Of a stretch of 64,000 nucleotides of DNA, positions 42,363 through 51,435 are shown in pieces. The translations under genes were made by a program, and so were the position numbers. The notes beneath the pieces were generated by a model. It ran no database searches. It had not been told where the DNA came from and worked only from the letters and a program-made list of their open reading frames with translations. Numbering within the stretch: position 1 is the stretch's first letter; every line of letters begins with the position of its first letter. This DNA is from Streptomyces sp. NBC_00663 (GTDB lineage: Bacteria; Actinomycetota; Actinomycetes; Streptomycetales; Streptomycetaceae). The DNA is taken from the NCBI RefSeq assembly GCF_036226885.1, contig NZ_CP109027.1:7068001-7132000 (forward strand), written 5' to 3'.

Positions 42363-43127
42363 GTGTCGGACCCGCTGCGACCCCGCGCCTCCCTCCGTAC
42401 CGCCGTGGTCTGGGAGGTCCTCCAGGACGCTCTCGAACGGCGGGTCAAGGCCACGGGCCGGGAGTCCCTGGACGTCCTCGACACCGGAGGCGGCAGCGGC
42501 AACTTCGCCGTGCCCGTCGCCCGCCTCGGCCACCGCGTCACCGTCGTCGACCCCAGCCCCAACGCGCTCTTCGCCCTGGAGCGCCGCGCCGCCGAGGCCG
42601 GCGTCGCCGACCGCGTCCAGGGCGTCCAGGGCGATGCCCACGGTCTCTTCGACGTGGTCGAGCGCGGCGCCTACGACGCGGTGCTGTGCCACGGCGTCCT
42701 GGAGTACGTCGACGACCCCGCCGAGGGCGTCCGCAACGTGATCGCCGCGCTGCGCTCCGAAGGCGTCCTCAGCCTGCTCGCGGCCGGCCTGGGCGGCGCC
42801 GTGCTCGCCCGCGCCCTCGCCGGCCACTTCAAGGAGGCCAAGCAGGCCCTCGCCGACCCGAACGGCCGCTGGGGAGACGGCGACCCCGTGCCGCGGCGTT
42901 TCACCGCCGAACAGCTCACCGCGCTCGTCGAGGGAGCGGGCCTAAAGGTCGGCGCCGTGCACGGCGTCCGGGTCTTCGCCGACCTGGTCCCCGGAGTGCT
43001 GGTCGACACCGAGCCCGGGGCCCTGGAGGCGCTGCTCAAGCTGGAGGAGGCGGCGGCCGAGCTGCCCGCCTTCCACTCCGTGGCCACCCAGCTTCATGTG
43101 CTCGGCGAGACGCGGTCGGCGTCCTGA
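42363..43127 (+). CDS. SAM-dependent methyltransferase, class I
   Basis: This 254-residue methyltransferase has motif I VLDTGGGSGNFAVPVA, motif II VTVVDPSPNA and the later CHGVLEYVDDP. Substrate unknown. The GTG at 42363 has GAGGAG upstream and starts at a normal N-terminus; an ATG at 42330 would add 11 residues. A TAGGGT at 42259-42264 could be the promoter -10. Confidence 0.83.
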   Translation: MSDPLRPRASLRTAVVWEVLQDALERRVKATGRESLDVLDTGGGSGNFAVPVARLGHRVTVVDPSPNALFALERRAAEAGVADRVQGVQGDAHGLFDVVERGAYDAVLCHGVLEYVDDPAEGVRNVIAALRSEGVLSLLAAGLGGAVLARALAGHFKEAKQALADPNGRWGDGDPVPRRFTAEQLTALVEGAGLKVGAVHGVRVFADLVPGVLVDTEPGALEALLKLEEAAAELPAFHSVATQLHVLGETRSAS

Positions 43128-43410
43128 GACCCGTGTGCCGCGTCCTGGTGCGGCGCTGATCAGGGACTTGGGTGCAGATGGAGTACGCCACAGGCCCCCC
43201 GATCGGGCGCCCAGCGCCGTATGATCGAGGGAGACCGCCCGGCATGACGGGTCGGCTGCTGGGGAATGCAAGATTCAGCGGCCGGGACGCTCATGGCGGA
43301 ATCCGGTTGGCTAATTGGCGTAGAGGGGCGGGTTTCACGGGGGCGATTCCCTGCCTATCCTGAAGGGACCCCCCGAGTCGCCCCGGCGACTGCACGATGA
43401 GGAGGACTCC

Positions 43411-43809
43411 GTGCCGCTCTCGGAGCACGAGCAGCGAATGCTCGAGCAAATGGAGCGAGCGCTGTACGCCGAAGATCCCAAGTTCGCGACAGCGCTCGAG
43501 GGAAGCGGGCTGCGTACGTACACCCGGCGACGGGTCTACCAGGCGGTCGCGGGCTTCCTCGTAGGTATCGCGCTCCTCATGGCAGGAATGGTCGCCAAGC
43601 AGGTCTGGCTCAGCGTGGTGGGCTTCCTCGTCATGCTGGGCTGTGCGGTACTCGCCGTGACCGGCTGGCGCAAGGCTCCCAAGCCGGGCGAACAGCCCGC
43701 GGCGGGTGGCGGCCAGCAGGCTAGTCGCCAGCCCCGGCAGAAGCGCTCCATGATGGACCGCATCGAGCAGCGCTGGCAGCGGCGCCGCGACGAACAGGGC
43801 GGCCAGTAG
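43411..43809 (+). CDS. DUF3040 membrane protein
   Basis: This 132-residue protein has the DUF3040 start MPLSEHEQRMLEQMERALYAEDP and two hydrophobic segments (FLVGIALLMAGMVA, VWLSVVGFLVMLGCAVLAVTG). The GTG at 43411 has AGGAGG. A 7-bp hairpin AGTCGCC/GGCGACT lies just upstream of the ribosome site. A strong terminator follows. Function unknown. Confidence 0.85.
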   Translation: MPLSEHEQRMLEQMERALYAEDPKFATALEGSGLRTYTRRRVYQAVAGFLVGIALLMAGMVAKQVWLSVVGFLVMLGCAVLAVTGWRKAPKPGEQPAAGGGQQASRQPRQKRSMMDRIEQRWQRRRDEQGGQ

Positions 43810-43825
43810 CTCGACCCACAGCGAA

Positions 43826-43862
43826 TGAGGGGGTGACCGCCCACGGGGCGGTCACCCCCTCA
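43826..43862. terminator. Terminator after DUF3040
   Basis: A perfect 17-bp stem (43826-43842 with 43846-43862) with a 3-base loop lies 17 bases after the DUF3040 stop. Confidence 0.9.
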
Positions 43863-43920
43863 CGCACGCCCTTTGCCCCCCTTGGTTCCCTCGTTCCGGC
43901 AGCCGGTCCGGTGAGACAGC

Positions 43921-43956
43921 TGAGCCCCCGGTCCGCTTCCACGGACCGGGGGCTCA
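43921..43956. terminator. Terminator after the transglutaminase operon
   Basis: A perfect 15-bp stem (43921-43935 with 43942-43956) lies 20 bases past the stop of the transglutaminase gene on the minus strand. Together with the preceding hairpin it insulates two convergent units. Confidence 0.85.
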
Positions 43957-43975
43957 CTCGCTGCCGAGCGCCGTC

Positions 43976-46360
43976 CTAGTTCTGCTGGCCGGACGGCTTG
44001 CGCAGGGTCGGCCGGGCCGCCGCCGCCCGGGTCTTGACGCCGCTCCACCACTCCGAGACGGCCCACACCACCCGTACGGTCGAACGCGGGGCGAGGGCCG
44101 CCCGCAGTTGCGTGCTCCGCGGTGCCGTGCCGCGCAGCCCGGCGATCGCCCGCCGGACGTCCTCCGCGAGCCCCGCCGTGGGGCGCGGCCGCGGCGCGTA
44201 CAGCACCTGCTCCACCGCCTCCGCCACACGGTGCACCGAGGCCGCGGCAGCCTCATCGAGATGACCCAGCCGGACGAACCGGGCCGCCGCCTTGCGAGGC
44301 GTCTGCGACTCGTCCGGCATGATCCCGAAGTCCCAGGCCGTGTCGGTCAGTTCCAGCCAGACCGCCAGCGTGTGCTGCGCGGCGTCCGCCTCGGTCCGGC
44401 CGTGCGCCCCCAGCCGTACCGCCCGGGTCCGGGTCCGCCACAGCCCGGGCGCCAGCGGGATCGCCAGGGCGGCGAGACCGCCGAGCGCCCACGCCAGGAA
44501 GACGTACCACTTCGGGCCGTCGCCGTCCTTGGCGAGCGCCGCCGCCGTGGACTCGCTCGGGCAGGCCTCGAGCTTCTTCTGCGCCGCGGAGCAGCTCTCG
44601 CTCGCCGACGGCGTGGCGGAGGGCGCCGCGCTCGCCGACTGCGTCGGACGACCGGTGTCCGGCAGGCTGCTGCCCGGGGTCTCGGTCTGCGTGTACTCGG
44701 GCTGTGTGCCCCGGGTCGGGGTCGGCTCGAAGCGGGTCCAGCCGACGCCCTCGAAGTACAGCTCGGGCCAGGCGTGGGCGTCGCGCAGCGTGACCGTCAC
44801 CGATCCGTCGCCCTGCGGTGTACCGGGCGCGAAGCCCACCGCGACCCGGGCCGGAATGCCGAGGCTGCGGGCCATCGCGGCCATCGCGAAGGAGAAGTGG
44901 ACGCAGAAGCCCTGCTTGTTCTCCAGGAACCGGGCGATGGCCTGCGAGCCGCTGCCCGCCTGGACCTGGGTGTCGTACTGGAAGCCGCCGGTCACCGTGA
45001 AGTACTCCTGGAGCTTCACAGCCTCCTCGTAGTGGTTCGAGGAGCCGGCGGTGACCTCGCGGGCGGTCTTGGTGACGATGTCGGGCAGGGACTTCGGCAG
45101 CTTGGTGTACTCGCGCTTCAGGGTCGCGGGAGGCTCCGGGGCCGAGGCCAGCTGCTCGGCCGTCGGCCGCACGTCCAGGCTCTTGACCGTGTACGTCTTC
45201 CCGCGCGTGGTCTGGCCGTGGTCGCCGACGAGCGTCATGCCCACCGGTTCGTAGCGCCACTTGCCGTCGACCTCCACGCCGCTCGGCGGGTACGGCATCG
45301 GCAGCCAGTCCTGCTGGTACCAGTCGGCGGCCGAGATCCGCGTCGTGATCTCGGCACGCCGGACGTCGGCGCCGAGACCGGGCGGGGTGGGGAACTCGTC
45401 CGGCACCTTGTCGATTTCACGCTTGGACGGCTTCCACGTGGTGCCGTCGAAGTCGTCCAGGGAGACGATCCGCAGATACTGGGCGCCGGCCGCCTCCGGG
45501 TCGGACCGCACGGACAGGACGTCGCGGTCGTCGTCCGCGTTGAGGTTGTCGCGCAGGGACACCAGGGGGTTCACCGCGGAGATCGTGCCCCCGCTGCCGT
45601 TGCCACCGCCCGCGCCCGCTCCGACGCCGTCCAGCAGGCCGCCGCTCATCGAGGGCAGGGCGATCGGCACCACGAGGGCCAGGCCCAGCGCGACGGCGCC
45701 GATACGCCGCCCGGTGCGGACCGGGGCCACCACGCCGGACTCGCCGCCCGGGGTGCGCGGCGCCCCGCCGAAGACCCGGCCCCACTGGGAGAGCCGGTCG
45801 CGTCCCTCGGCGAGCAGCAGCATCAGATAGCCGGCCGCCGCGACCACGAACCACAGCCAGTCGGCACCGCCGTCGGACAGCCCCGCGGCCACGGAGTACA
45901 GCGCGAGCAGCGGCAGTCCGGCCGGGGCCGCGCTGCGGAAGGTCACCGCGAGGGTGTCCACCGCGAGCCCGATGACCAGGACGCCACCGAGGATCATCAG
46001 CCGGATGCCGTCGGACTCCAGCGGCGCCGGGATCGCGTACCGCGCGATGTCGTCGCTGCCCTGCTGGAGCAGGTCGGCGAAGCGCTGGAAGGCCTCGGGG
46101 CCGGGGACGATCCCGGCGACCGCCTGCTCCCGGGTGAAGACCAGGGTCAGCATCATCAGCGTGACCAGGGCCTGCGAGGCCACGGTCAGGGGGCGGGCCA
46201 GCGGTACCCGCCGGGTCGCCGCGCCCACCAGCGACTGGACGCCCAGCAGGAAGGCCGCCTGGAGGATCCACGTGGCCGGTTCGACCAGGGGCAGCAGGGC
46301 GCAGGACGCCATCAGGGTGGCCGCCCAGGCGCCCAGCGCCAGTCGTGCCCGCCCGCTCAT
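43976..46360 (-). CDS. TgpA-like membrane transglutaminase (DUF3488)
   Basis: This 794-residue protein has about eight membrane segments at the N-terminus (DUF3488/TgpA_N), an extracellular transglutaminase-like core with Cys in QGFCVHFSFAMAAM and His in DAHAWPELYFEG, a Ser/Thr/Pro-rich stretch, one more membrane segment (WYVFLAWALGGLAALAIPLAPG) and a C-terminal DUF4129-like helical tail. The ATG overlaps the DUF58 stop by 4 bases. The triad suggests thiol peptidase or cross-linking activity in the cell wall; the substrate is unknown. Confidence 0.88.
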   Translation of the reverse strand: MSGRARLALGAWAATLMASCALLPLVEPATWILQAAFLLGVQSLVGAATRRVPLARPLTVASQALVTLMMLTLVFTREQAVAGIVPGPEAFQRFADLLQQGSDDIARYAIPAPLESDGIRLMILGGVLVIGLAVDTLAVTFRSAAPAGLPLLALYSVAAGLSDGGADWLWFVVAAAGYLMLLLAEGRDRLSQWGRVFGGAPRTPGGESGVVAPVRTGRRIGAVALGLALVVPIALPSMSGGLLDGVGAGAGGGNGSGGTISAVNPLVSLRDNLNADDDRDVLSVRSDPEAAGAQYLRIVSLDDFDGTTWKPSKREIDKVPDEFPTPPGLGADVRRAEITTRISAADWYQQDWLPMPYPPSGVEVDGKWRYEPVGMTLVGDHGQTTRGKTYTVKSLDVRPTAEQLASAPEPPATLKREYTKLPKSLPDIVTKTAREVTAGSSNHYEEAVKLQEYFTVTGGFQYDTQVQAGSGSQAIARFLENKQGFCVHFSFAMAAMARSLGIPARVAVGFAPGTPQGDGSVTVTLRDAHAWPELYFEGVGWTRFEPTPTRGTQPEYTQTETPGSSLPDTGRPTQSASAAPSATPSASESCSAAQKKLEACPSESTAAALAKDGDGPKWYVFLAWALGGLAALAIPLAPGLWRTRTRAVRLGAHGRTEADAAQHTLAVWLELTDTAWDFGIMPDESQTPRKAAARFVRLGHLDEAAAASVHRVAEAVEQVLYAPRPRPTAGLAEDVRRAIAGLRGTAPRSTQLRAALAPRSTVRVVWAVSEWWSGVKTRAAAARPTLRKPSGQQN

Positions 46361-47733
46361 GTCCGTGTCCCCTCACTGCCGGCGCCGTTCGCCGCACCGA
46401 GACCGGCGCGCTCGCGGTCCGCCTGGCGCCACAGCTCGCTCAGAGAGCCACCGCGCGGCACGCGCAGCGCCGTCCAGCCGGCCTCGCGCAGCATCCGCAA
46501 CCGCTCCTCGCTCCGGTCCAACGGCCGGGCCACATCGGTCGGTTCCCGGCCCCAGCCCGCCCCGTCCAGCAGGAAGGCGACCGCGCCTCCGCTGCGCTGG
46601 CGCATCTTGGCGGCGACCGTGGCCTGTTCCTCGTCGAGGTCGCCGAAGAAGGCGACCAGCAGTCCCTCGTTGCCGCCGCGCAGCACGTCGTAGGCGCGCG
46701 ACAGGCCCGTGCCGTCGGAGTGGTCGATCACCGCGAGGGTGTCCATCATCAGGCCCGCCGCGTCCGCCGACTCCTGGCTCGCGCCCGCGAACCCGTCCGC
46801 GCCCTCGCCGGGCACCGAGCTGCCGGTGTCCGTCAACAGCCGGACGGAGAAGCCGCGTTCGAGCATGTGGACCAGCGCCGACGCGGTGCCCGAGACGGCC
46901 CACTCGAAGGCCGAGTCGGGGCCCGCGCCGTGGAAGGCGAGGCCCCGGGTGTCGAGGAGCACCGTGCAGCGCGAGCGCTGCGGCTGTTCCTCGCGGCGCA
47001 CCATCAGCTCGCCGTAGCGCGCGGTGGAACGCCAGTGGACCCGGCGCAGGTCGTCGCCGTAGCGGTAGCCGCGCGGGATGACGTCGTCCTCGCCGGCCAG
47101 GGCGAGCGAGCGCTGCCGTCCGTCGCCGTAGCCCTTCGCCTCGCCGCTGAAGCGCACCGGCGGCAGCGGCTCCACGCGCGGGATCACCGTCAGGGTGTCG
47201 TACGACGAGAAGGACCGGGTCAGCTCGCACATGCCGAACGGGTCGGTCAGACGCAGCTGGAGCGGGCCCAGCGGATAGCGGCCGCGCAGGTCGGAGCGGA
47301 CCCGGTAGGAGACCTCGCGGCGACCGCCCGCCTCGACCCGGTCGAGGACGAAGCGGGGGCGCGGGCCGAGGACGTACGGCACCCGGTCCTGGAGCATCAG
47401 CAGGCCGGTGGGCAGCCGCGACACGTTGTCCATCCGCAGATGGACGCGGGCCTCGCTGCCGGCCGGCACGCGCGCGGGGGAGAGCCGGCGGCTGCCGGCG
47501 ACCCGGTAGCGGGTGCGGTACAGGACGGTGGCGCAGACCAGGGGCAGCACGGCCAGCAGCAGGCCGACCCGGAGCAGATCGCTCTGCCCCAGGACGTACG
47601 CGCAGATGGCGGCGGCGATGCCCGCGGCCAGGAACGACCGGCCGCGGGTGGTCAGACCGGCCAGCGCGGTGCGCACCCCGCCCTTGTCGCCCCGGTCGGG
47701 CTCGGAGTGCCCAGCCCCCCCGGCGGTGGTCAT
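46357..47733 (-). CDS. DUF58 (vWA-like) membrane protein
   Basis: This 458-residue protein has two membrane segments near the N-terminus and a DUF58 core (DDVIPRGYRYGDDLRRVHWRSTARYGELMVRREE). Such proteins work with MoxR ATPases. It overlaps the moxR-type gene and the TgpA-like gene by 4 bases each side, so the three are coupled in one operon. Confidence 0.88.
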   Translation of the reverse strand: MTTAGGAGHSEPDRGDKGGVRTALAGLTTRGRSFLAAGIAAAICAYVLGQSDLLRVGLLLAVLPLVCATVLYRTRYRVAGSRRLSPARVPAGSEARVHLRMDNVSRLPTGLLMLQDRVPYVLGPRPRFVLDRVEAGGRREVSYRVRSDLRGRYPLGPLQLRLTDPFGMCELTRSFSSYDTLTVIPRVEPLPPVRFSGEAKGYGDGRQRSLALAGEDDVIPRGYRYGDDLRRVHWRSTARYGELMVRREEQPQRSRCTVLLDTRGLAFHGAGPDSAFEWAVSGTASALVHMLERGFSVRLLTDTGSSVPGEGADGFAGASQESADAAGLMMDTLAVIDHSDGTGLSRAYDVLRGGNEGLLVAFFGDLDEEQATVAAKMRQRSGGAVAFLLDGAGWGREPTDVARPLDRSEERLRMLREAGWTALRVPRGGSLSELWRQADRERAGLGAANGAGSEGTRT

Positions 47734-48761
47734 CCAAGCCTCCGCGGCGGCTGCTGGCCGTACGCCTGCGTGCCGTGGCCGAGGCCGATGCCGCCCTGCT
47801 GCTGGGGCACCGGGGTGCGTTGCAGGATCTCCTGCACGACCTGCTCCGAGGTGCGCCGGTTGAGCTGGGCCTGCGCGGTGGGCAGCAGCCGGTGGGCCAG
47901 GACGGCGACGGCGAGGGCCTGCACGTCGTCCGGCAGCGCGTACTCCCGGCCGCTGAGGGCGGCGGACGCCTTCGCCGCGCGCAGCAGATGCAGCGTCGCG
48001 CGCGGGGAGGCGCCGAGTCTCAGGTCGGGGTGGGTGCGCGTGGCGGCGACCAGGTCGACGGCGTAGCGCCGGACCGGGTCGGCGACGTGGACGCCGCGGA
48101 CGGCGTCGACCAGCTTCACGATGTCGTGCGCGTGGGCCACCGGCTGGAGGTCGTCCAGCGGGTTCACCCCGCCGTGGACGTCGAGCATCTGAAGCTCGGC
48201 CTCCGCGCTGGGGTAGCCGATGGAGACCCGCGCCATGAAGCGGTCGCGCTGGGCCTCCGGCAGCGGGTAGGTGCCCTCCATCTCGACCGGGTTCTGCGTG
48301 GCCACCACCATGAAGGGGCTGGGCAGCTCGTAGGTCTGCCCGTCGATGGTGACCTGCCGCTCCTCCATGGACTCCAGGAGCGCGGACTGCGTCTTCGGCG
48401 AGGCGCGGTTGATCTCGTCGCCGATCACGATCTGCGCGAAGATCGCGCCCGGCTTGAACTCGAAGTCCCGGCGCTGCTGGTCCCAGATGGACACACCGGT
48501 GATGTCCGAGGGCAGCAGGTCCGGCGTGAACTGGATACGCCGCACCGAGCAGTCGATGGACCGCGCCAGTGCCTTCGCCAGCATGGTCTTGCCGACGCCG
48601 GGCACATCTTCGATCAGAAGATGCCCCTCGGCGAGCAGTACGGTCAGCGAAAGCCGTACGACCTCGGGCTTGCCCTCGATCACTCCTTCCACCGAACTGC
48701 GGACACGCTCCACAGTGGCGGTCAGATCAGTGAGGCTCGCTCGATCGTCATAGGTCGTCAC
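47730..48761 (-). CDS. MoxR-family AAA+ ATPase
   Basis: This 343-residue ATPase has Walker A DVPGVGKTM, Walker B IVIGDEINRASPKTQSALLESMEE, sensor 1 VVATQNPVEMEGTYPLPEAQRDRF and sensor 2 LGASPRATLHLLRAAKA. MoxR proteins act as chaperones for partners such as DUF58/vWA proteins, here encoded next. The GTG at 48761 has GAGGAGGG. A 9-bp inverted repeat lies 77 bases upstream. Confidence 0.9.
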   Translation of the reverse strand: MTTYDDRASLTDLTATVERVRSSVEGVIEGKPEVVRLSLTVLLAEGHLLIEDVPGVGKTMLAKALARSIDCSVRRIQFTPDLLPSDITGVSIWDQQRRDFEFKPGAIFAQIVIGDEINRASPKTQSALLESMEERQVTIDGQTYELPSPFMVVATQNPVEMEGTYPLPEAQRDRFMARVSIGYPSAEAELQMLDVHGGVNPLDDLQPVAHAHDIVKLVDAVRGVHVADPVRRYAVDLVAATRTHPDLRLGASPRATLHLLRAAKASAALSGREYALPDDVQALAVAVLAHRLLPTAQAQLNRRTSEQVVQEILQRTPVPQQQGGIGLGHGTQAYGQQPPRRLG

Positions 48762-48837
48762 CCGGCCCTCCTCGGCCCGTTCTTTCTCCGGGCCGACGCG
48801 CTGCGATGCGGACCGGCCCACCCCGAATCACGGACAC

Positions 48838-48859
48838 CACGCGGAAATGGTTCCGCGTG
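48838..48859. repeat. Inverted repeat upstream of the moxR operon
   Basis: CACGCGGAA-ATGG-TTCCGCGTG has perfect 9-bp arms and lies 77 bases upstream of the moxR-type start. It is a possible operator. The rest of the roughly 250-base gap to the carbonic anhydrase stop shows nothing I can name. Confidence 0.45.
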
Positions 48860-49011
48860 ACGTCCATCCCCGCATTCTTGCTGCCGTTACCGATTCGTGT
48901 CACTCGCCTGTGGACAACTGCCTGCGATATGTCAGGGCTTGCGCCCTTTTACGCATCCGGGAACCGGAAATCAACAGCAGAACGACAGCTTCGGAGGGCG
49001 GCTTGACGGGG

Positions 49012-49557
49012 TCAGGAGGGGTCGACCTCGCGCAGCAGACCCGTCTTCACGTCGAAGACGAAGCCGCGCACGTCGTCGGTGTGCAGCAGGAACGGGCTGG
49101 TGCGCACCCGCTGCATGGACTGCCGTACGTCCTGGTCGACGTCCCGGAAGGACTCCACGGCCCAGGCCGGGCGCTGGCCGACCTCCATCTCCAGCTCGGT
49201 GCGGAAGTCCTCGGTGATCGCCTCCAGGCCGCAGCCGGTGTGGTGGATCAGGACGACGCTCCGGGTGCCCAGCTTGCGCTGGCTGATGGTGAGGGACCGG
49301 ATCACGTCGTCGGTGACCACTCCGCCCGCGTTGCGGATGGTGTGGCAGTCGCCGAGCTCCAGGCCGAGCGCGGCGTGCAGGTCGAGACGGGCGTCCATGC
49401 AGGCCACGACGGCGACGTGCAGAACGGGGCGGGCGTCCATGCCGGGGTCGGTGAACGCGGCGGCGTACTGCTCGTTCGCGTCGACCAGGCGGTCGGTGAC
49501 GGCGCCGACACGTATGGCGCCTTCGGATGCGGTGGCGGCTGATGCAGAAGTCGTCAT
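49012..49557 (-). CDS. Beta-class carbonic anhydrase
   Basis: This 181-residue enzyme interconverts CO2 and bicarbonate. Zinc ligands Cys53 (VACMDARLD), His106 and Cys109 (IHHTGCG) and the Asp55-Arg57 dyad are intact. The ATG at 49557 follows TAACGT (49565-49570) by 7 nt, the leaderless pattern. An in-frame ATG at 49620 with GAGG upstream would add 21 residues and is the alternative. Confidence 0.87.
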   Translation of the reverse strand: MTTSASAATASEGAIRVGAVTDRLVDANEQYAAAFTDPGMDARPVLHVAVVACMDARLDLHAALGLELGDCHTIRNAGGVVTDDVIRSLTISQRKLGTRSVVLIHHTGCGLEAITEDFRTELEMEVGQRPAWAVESFRDVDQDVRQSMQRVRTSPFLLHTDDVRGFVFDVKTGLLREVDPS

Positions 49558-49924
49558 ATGCACGACGTTACTGGTCACAGCCGATCCGGTCCTGTGGTGA
49601 GAAGGGAAAAAGAGCGTCATCACGTCCTCTTTGTGAGGTAAGCCACAGGGGGGCGGGTGCGTCCGGCCGGGTGACATCCCGCCACCGGTCGCCTCACCCC
49701 GATGCCCGGCCGCGACGCGCAGGCCGGTTGATTGACCGCGAGACACCGTGGACTAAAGTGACGCGAAGCGGGAGGCGAGGTCTCCCTGTCGGCATCAATT
49801 CCCCAGGAGACACCGGCGCAGTCACCGGATCTCCCCACGCGCGCGGCGCGTACGTACGGCTCGGCCTTCTCCCGGAGGCGGGGGCCCGGCGGTGCGGACG
49901 GCCCGCCGGACCTGAGAGGGCCCC
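49558..49924. promoter_or_regulatory. Divergent region with predicted dcw promoter
   Basis: These 367 bases separate carbonic anhydrase (minus) from rsmH (plus). TTGACC (49732-49737) and TAAAGT (49754-49759) with a 16-base spacer form a vegetative-type promoter reading into rsmH, about 165 bases before its start. No mraZ gene is present. The remainder shows no gene or clear operator. Confidence 0.55.
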
Positions 49925-50881
49925 TTGAGCAACACGCGACATGTCCCGGTGATGCTCCAGCGCTGCCTGGACATGTTGGCCCCCGCCCTGCGGGCCCCCG
50001 GAGCGGTCGTCGTCGACTGCACCCTCGGTCTCGGCGGCCACAGTGAGGCCCTTCTCCAGCAGTTCCCCGACGTCCGTCTGGTCGCTCTCGACCGCGACAA
50101 GGAGGCCCTGCGCCTGTCCGGCGAGCGCCTCGCGCCCTACGGGGAGCGCGCCACCCTCGTCCACGCGGTCTACGACGAGCTTCCGGACGTTCTCGACCGA
50201 CTCCGCGTCCCGCGCGTGCAGGGCGTCCTGTTCGACCTCGGCGTCTCCTCCATGCAGCTCGACGAGGCCGACCGCGGTTTCGCCTACGCCCAGGACGCCC
50301 CGCTCGACATGCGCATGGACCAGACGACCGGCATGAGCGCCGCCGAGGTCCTCAACACCTACCCGCCGGGCGAGCTGGTGCGGATCCTGCGGGCGTACGG
50401 CGAGGAGAAGCAGGCCAAGAGGATCGTCGCCGCCGTCGTGCGCGAGCGCGCGAAGGAGCCGTTCAGCAACAGCGCGCGGCTCGTCGAGCTGATCAGGGAC
50501 TCCCTGCCGCAGGCCGCCAAGCGCACCGGCGGCAACCCGGCCAAGCGCACCTTCCAGGCGCTGCGCATCGAGGTCAACGGTGAACTCTCGGTCCTGGAGC
50601 GGGCGATCCCGGCCGCGGTGAAGGCGCTCGACGTGGGCGGACGGATCGCCGTGCTGTCGTACCACTCGCTCGAGGACCGGCTGGTGAAGCAGGTGTTCGC
50701 GGCCGGCGCCGCCAACACCGCGCCCCCCGGCCTCCCGGTGGTCCCCGAGCAGTACCAGCCGCGGCTCAAGCTGCTCACGCGCGGTGCCGAACTTCCCACC
50801 GAGGAAGAGGTCGCCGAGAACCGGCGGGCGGCCCCCGCGCGGCTGCGTGGAGCCGAGCGGATCAGGGCGGACATCGAGTGA
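49925..50881 (+). CDS. rsmH: 16S rRNA m4C1402 methyltransferase RsmH
   Basis: This 318-residue SAM-dependent methyltransferase (MraW) modifies C1402 of 16S rRNA. Motifs: HVPVMLQRCL, DCTLGLGGHSEALL, FDLGVSSMQLDEADRGF, TFQALRIEVNGEL, SYHSLEDRLVK. The start is a TTG (49925) preceded by GAGAGGG. First gene of the dcw cluster here. Confidence 0.93.
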   Translation: MSNTRHVPVMLQRCLDMLAPALRAPGAVVVDCTLGLGGHSEALLQQFPDVRLVALDRDKEALRLSGERLAPYGERATLVHAVYDELPDVLDRLRVPRVQGVLFDLGVSSMQLDEADRGFAYAQDAPLDMRMDQTTGMSAAEVLNTYPPGELVRILRAYGEEKQAKRIVAAVVRERAKEPFSNSARLVELIRDSLPQAAKRTGGNPAKRTFQALRIEVNGELSVLERAIPAAVKALDVGGRIAVLSYHSLEDRLVKQVFAAGAANTAPPGLPVVPEQYQPRLKLLTRGAELPTEEEVAENRRAAPARLRGAERIRADIE

Positions 50882-50889
50882 GGAGCGGA

Positions 50890-51435
50890 GTGAGCAGGAA
50901 ACCCGAACTGAGGGGGCGGGCGGCTCGTCTCGCGCGACTCCTTCCCTCCCCTTCCGGCTCCCGCCAGGCGGCCCGCACCCCGTTCGTGCTCCTCGTCGTG
51001 CTCCTTCTCGGCGGCGGCCTCATCGGGCTCCTGGTGCTGAACTCCGCGCTCAGCGAAGGGTCGTTCAAACTCGACGACCTGGAGAAGGAGACGAAGAGCC
51101 TCACCGACCAGCAGCAGGCTCTCCAGCGCGACATCGACGCCTACTCCGCCCCCGATGCCCTCCAGCGCCGCGCCCGCGAACTCGGCATGGTCCCCGGCGG
51201 CGACCCCGCCTTCCTCGACCCCGACGGCACCGTCAAGGGCGTCCCGGGCGCCGCGGCCGAGCAGTCCTCGGCCCAGGTCGTCCGGCCGCCCGAGGCCATG
51301 CCCCTCACGGCCACGTCCCCGACGCCCGCGTCCCCGACTCCCACGGCCACGGCGCCGACACCCACGCCCGTACCCACCCCCACAGTCACCCCCTCCACCG
51401 CACCGTCCTCCGCGACCCCGACCCCCGGCAGGTGA
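50890..51435 (+). CDS. ftsL: Cell-division protein FtsL-like
   Basis: This 181-residue bitopic protein has an N-terminal basic cytoplasmic part, one membrane segment (FVLLVVLLLGGGLIGLLVL), a short coiled coil (LDDLEKETKSLTDQQQALQRDI) and a long Pro/Thr/Ser-rich C-terminal tail. This fits FtsL, which with DivIC/FtsB scaffolds FtsW and FtsI. The GTG at 50890 has GAGGAG upstream; a GTG at 50878 overlapping the rsmH stop is the alternative. Its low sequence conservation makes position in the cluster the main evidence. Confidence 0.82.
   Translation: MSRKPELRGRAARLARLLPSPSGSRQAARTPFVLLVVLLLGGGLIGLLVLNSALSEGSFKLDDLEKETKSLTDQQQALQRDIDAYSAPDALQRRARELGMVPGGDPAFLDPDGTVKGVPGAAAEQSSAQVVRPPEAMPLTATSPTPASPTPTATAPTPTPVPTPTVTPSTAPSSATPTPGR

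Noticed and set aside
43172..43363. Short plus-strand open frame upstream of DUF3040
   Set aside because: No ribosome site and composition unlike coding sequence; the region more likely holds the DUF3040 promoter.
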